From contig PLQL01000023.1 in assembly GCA_003160115.1 (NCBI GenBank), positions 27,081 to 71,564 on the forward strand: a stretch of DNA of 44,484 nucleotides, in the 5' to 3' direction. Each line of letters begins with the position of its first letter. Position 1 is the stretch's first letter. A model generated the notes under the pieces. It was not told the DNA's origin. It searched no databases and saw only the letters and a list, made by a program, of their open reading frames with translations. A program made the position numbers and the translations under genes. Positions 42,926-44,484 of this stretch are shown in pieces. The stretch comes from Acidimicrobiaceae bacterium (GTDB lineage: Bacteria; Actinomycetota; Acidimicrobiia; Acidimicrobiales; RAAP-2).

Positions 42926-43008
42926 GGATGTACGCGCGAGATTAACGTTCAATTTATACCTGATCAAGGGTCATATTTCTTCGATATTGAACTGACCGAA
43001 TTCATCGC

Positions 43009-43028
43009 GGGCACTCCATGGGCACTCC
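43009..43028. repeat. Two GGGCACTCC repeats, left inner end of element 2
   Basis: GGGCACTCC at 43009-43017 and 43020-43028, 11 bp apart, begin 84 bases inside the 42.88-kb core. The same nonamer, same orientation and same 11-bp period recurs at the right end. Position and spacing suit integrase arm-type binding sites. Confidence 0.65.
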
Positions 43029-43202
43029 TTGTAATCCAAACGCATCGTTGAAGGTGGAACCTACGGCGGCGGAAGTAGGTTTCCTACCTTTGCGTTCGAG
43101 TACGTCGGCTTAACTCGAGCCGGTGACGGAAAGGCGATCCTTGTAACAGTGCCCTGACTGCTCGGGTTCGTCTTCGGCTACGTGATGTTCAGGAAGTTGG
43201 TT

Positions 43203-43724
43203 TCACTCACCGATCAACGACCGACGGGCGTCTTTCAAGAGAAGAACCAAATGTAGATCGTCAGTGGGACTCGGCTGCAATTCCGGAATGAGGTGGAGAT
43301 AAAAGGCGCGCGCAACTTCGCTCTCCGCATGAATTAATAGCCCCCGACAACCAATGTCGTCGCTCAGCGTGAGTAGACGACTGACGACGTCAACCAAGAG
43401 ACCGGAACCCAACCCCTTACCGACATGTCCAGAGTCGACGCCGAGTCGAGCGAGAAGTGCCACAGGTTGTGGATACCGGCCAGCACCCTTCTTCAGCCGA
43501 TCCGGTGCTGCCGCGAGATCTAGTTGGGCCATACACCACGCGTAGTAGGCGATGACAGTCGAATTGTCCTCTGTGGTGACCACGAATACCCGAGTCGTGC
43601 CCGTCGACATTGACTGTTTCGCGTATCGACGAAGCCACTGAGTCTGTTCCGTTGAAGCGCAATTGAACTTGTCGACATTGTCTGTCGTCAGAATTGGGCG
43701 AGGTGGTCGATACAGAGGGCTCAC
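43203..43724 (-). CDS. tacT: GNAT toxin, TacT family
   Basis: A 173-residue acetyltransferase toxin that acetylates the amino group of charged tRNAs and blocks translation. The family pattern is clear: CASTEQTQWLRRYAKQSM, TTRVFVVT, VIAYYAWCMAQLDL, LLARLGVDSGH, the acetyl-CoA motif VGKGLGSGLL (101-110) and HAESEVARAFYLH with the catalytic tyrosine Y142. It overlaps the antitoxin stop by 4 bp. It is one of only two evident genes between the 42.88- and 44.44-kb att copies. The exact tRNA target is unknown. Confidence 0.92.
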   Translation of the reverse strand: MSPLYRPPRPILTTDNVDKFNCASTEQTQWLRRYAKQSMSTGTTRVFVVTTEDNSTVIAYYAWCMAQLDLAAAPDRLKKGAGRYPQPVALLARLGVDSGHVGKGLGSGLLVDVVSRLLTLSDDIGCRGLLIHAESEVARAFYLHLIPELQPSPTDDLHLVLLLKDARRSLIGE

Positions 43725-44002
43725 TCGGTGAACGGCGAAGGTCGATTCATGAGGCGACGCAAACTATCTAGCTCGCGCGCGGGCAGATTGTTCATTTTGT
43801 CCCAATGTTTCGCCGCTTCGCTCGAGAGTACGAAGTGGTCACGATCGGCCAAGACCTGGCGCGAGGCATCCACCAGGTTTGTGACGACAAAGGAAGTGAG
43901 GTCGGTCCCGACCTCCTCGGCCGCACGATTGATTAGATTGCGTTCTTCGAGGGTTGTCCTGACCTCGAGTCGCTTGTCCCTGGTTCGGATGGAGGTCGCC
44001 AT
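43721..44002 (-). CDS. tacA: DUF1778 ribbon-helix-helix antitoxin, TacA family
   Basis: A 93-residue antitoxin: ribbon-helix-helix N-terminus (RDKRLEVRTTLEERNLINRA), DLTSFVVTNLVDASRQVL helix and a C-terminal toxin-binding arm (FVLSSEAAKHWDKMNNLPAR). It represses its own operon and neutralises TacT. GGGGAGAA precedes the ATG. A direct repeat upstream is a likely operator. Confidence 0.93.
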   Translation of the reverse strand: MATSIRTRDKRLEVRTTLEERNLINRAAEEVGTDLTSFVVTNLVDASRQVLADRDHFVLSSEAAKHWDKMNNLPARELDSLRRLMNRPSPFTE

Positions 44003-44023
44003 TGTTCTCCCCTGTCATTCTCG

Positions 44024-44044
44024 TTGTACGGCCATTGTACGGCC
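44024..44044. promoter_or_regulatory. Direct-repeat operator candidate upstream of tacA
   Basis: TTGTACGGCC occurs twice (44024-44033 and 44035-44044), one helical turn apart, 22 bp upstream of the tacA start. Each contains the palindrome GTAC. Ribbon-helix-helix antitoxins typically bind such spaced repeats cooperatively; binding here is inferred. Confidence 0.65.
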
Positions 44045-44309
44045 TCGATGAGTCGTTGTCAAGCAAGACTTGAATCACAACGGTTCTAAGTATCATGAGA
44101 TTGATTGAAAGAGCCCGTCTTAGTTAGCAGTGGACATTGGCGACGGAACAACTATCTCGAAGCATTGCTCTCGGGTGCTCTCAGCTGAGTTTGCTGAGAG
44201 TCGAACGCGCATAATTTGCTCAAAACGAATTCGACATTCAAGCGACAGTGTCGACTCACTTGTTTCGTTGGTCAAGCTCGCGATGGATCTCTCAACCGAA
44301 AACGAAACT

Positions 44310-44340
44310 GGGCACTCCGTGGGCACTACTTGGGCACTCT
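44310..44340. repeat. Three GGGCACT repeats, right inner end of element 2
   Basis: GGGCACTCC, GGGCACTAC and GGGCACTCT at 44310, 44321 and 44332, each 11 bp apart, end about 100 bases before the tRNA-Gly 3' end. The first matches the two copies at 43009-43028 exactly. Candidate arm-type sites of the integrase that moved the element. Confidence 0.65.
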
Positions 44341-44362
44341 GAGTTCAAAAATGAACTCAGAG
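44337..44362. repeat. Perfect 11-bp hairpin downstream of tRNA-Gly
   Basis: CTCTGAGTTCA and TGAACTCAGAG are exact complements around a four-A loop. It lies 76 bp beyond the tRNA 3' end in its direction of transcription. No T-run follows in either direction, so a terminator is only one possibility; it directly abuts the GGGCACT repeats. Confidence 0.6.
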
Positions 44363-44438
44363 GAATCGAATTAAAGTATCTGTCCTTGTTTGCCCGTTGA
44401 GCATTAACCATCACTCATCAGGATGGTTATTATTTTCT

Positions 44439-44484
44439 TGGAGCGGGCGACGAGAATCGAACTCGCGTTCTCAGCTTGGGAAGC
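44439..44484 (-). tRNA. tRNA-Gly(CCC), 3' part (cut by window edge)
   Basis: Read on the minus strand, the sequence gives the anticodon loop TTCCCAA (anticodon CCC, from 44478-44480), 3' anticodon stem GCTGA, a short variable loop, the T arm GCGAGTTCGATTCTCGT, acceptor strand CGCCCGC, discriminator T and an encoded CCA. U73 and the CCC anticodon identify glycine. The 5' half lies beyond the window. This gene is the likely attB of the accessory region. Confidence 0.85.

Larger units (their letters stand above)
42441..43202. other. Gap with the second tRNA-Gly copy and its flanking repeats
   Basis: AT-richer than its surroundings. A minus-strand frame (TTG 42699 to 42469, 76 codons, containing ELRKKYCVARRLSLILAKRY) reads somewhat like protein but has no recognised family. 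A plus-strand frame at 42770-43051 translates the tRNA copy and is spurious. The repeats are listed separately. Confidence 0.5.
44003..44438. other. Promoter side and right inner end of element 2
   Basis: Contains the tacA operator repeat, three GGGCACT repeats and a perfect hairpin, listed separately. A 68-codon minus-strand frame (44120-44326) starts inside the repeats and shows no family; I do not call it a gene. No integrase gene is visible. Confidence 0.6.

Noticed and set aside
42770-43051. A 93-codon plus-strand frame containing GAGDENRTRVLNLGS
   Set aside because: The ENRTRV stretch is the translation of the antisense of the tRNA-Gly 3' end, a common spurious protein in databases; the rest has no family and covers the att repeat.
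44120-44326. A 68-codon minus-strand frame downstream of the tRNA
   Set aside because: It starts inside the GGGCACT repeats, has no good ribosome binding site or recognised motif, and could at most be a remnant of a lost gene.
1-44484. CRISPR arrays, insertion sequences, rRNA genes, riboswitches
   Set aside because: I saw no regularly spaced direct-repeat array beyond the 11-bp repeats, no transposase-like gene, no rRNA segment and no riboswitch fold that I could support by eye.

Overview
The window is about 44.5 kb of moderately GC-rich DNA packed with genes on both strands. Starts are a mix of ATG, GTG and TTG, many with clear AGGAGG-type ribosome binding sites. The gene content points to an actinobacterium: a BkdA/PdhA-type E1 alpha, a RegX3-like response regulator, an LCP cell-wall ligase with a LytR_C tail, a CadI/ArsI protein very close to the mycobacterial one, and an HtrA with one transmembrane helix. 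Acidimicrobiia is my best guess for the class, but that is inference from gene content. No rRNA gene is present. The only tRNA is a tRNA-Gly(CCC) cut by the right edge.

Left part (1-17.4 kb), core functions. An MFS exporter runs off the left edge. A tightly coupled operon follows: 2-oxoacid dehydrogenase E1 alpha, E1 beta and lipoyl E2, without E3. A convergent response regulator and PrxQ peroxidase pair comes next. Then come a secreted eight-repeat protein, a short MscS channel, an LCP protein, OsmC, an Mg2+-type P-type ATPase with a small SHOCT protein, a secreted penicillin-recognising serine hydrolase, a PhnB-like VOC protein, a heme-binding-type beta-barrel protein and a PLP decarboxylase-family enzyme.

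Middle part (17.4-36 kb). HtrA protease and several small membrane or hypothetical genes precede a complete arsenic locus: divergent arsR, then arsI-acr3-arsC-arsM with a doubled 17-bp operator-like site in the arsR/arsI gap. After AIM24, a small coiled protein and an MFS transporter comes a possible envelope-acylation module: a membrane acyltransferase-3, an acyl-CoA ligase-type adenylating enzyme and two paralogous extracytoplasmic SGNH proteins. A class II aldolase and a second PhnB-like VOC protein follow.

Right part (36-44.5 kb). An IlvD/Edd dehydratase, a TetR regulator and an epimerase lead into an accessory region. Three copies of the 3' part of a tRNA-Gly gene lie in the same orientation near 39.69, 42.88 and 44.44 kb. 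The third is the tRNA itself, entering from beyond the window. Period-11 GGGCACT repeats lie beside the cores. I read this as two tandem, integrase-less integrative elements (CIME-like remnants or satellites). The older one, about 3.2 kb, carries an oxidoreductase/TetR pair and a MazEF-like module. The younger, about 1.56 kb, carries only a TacA-TacT toxin-antitoxin pair. This is the most unusual structure in the window.
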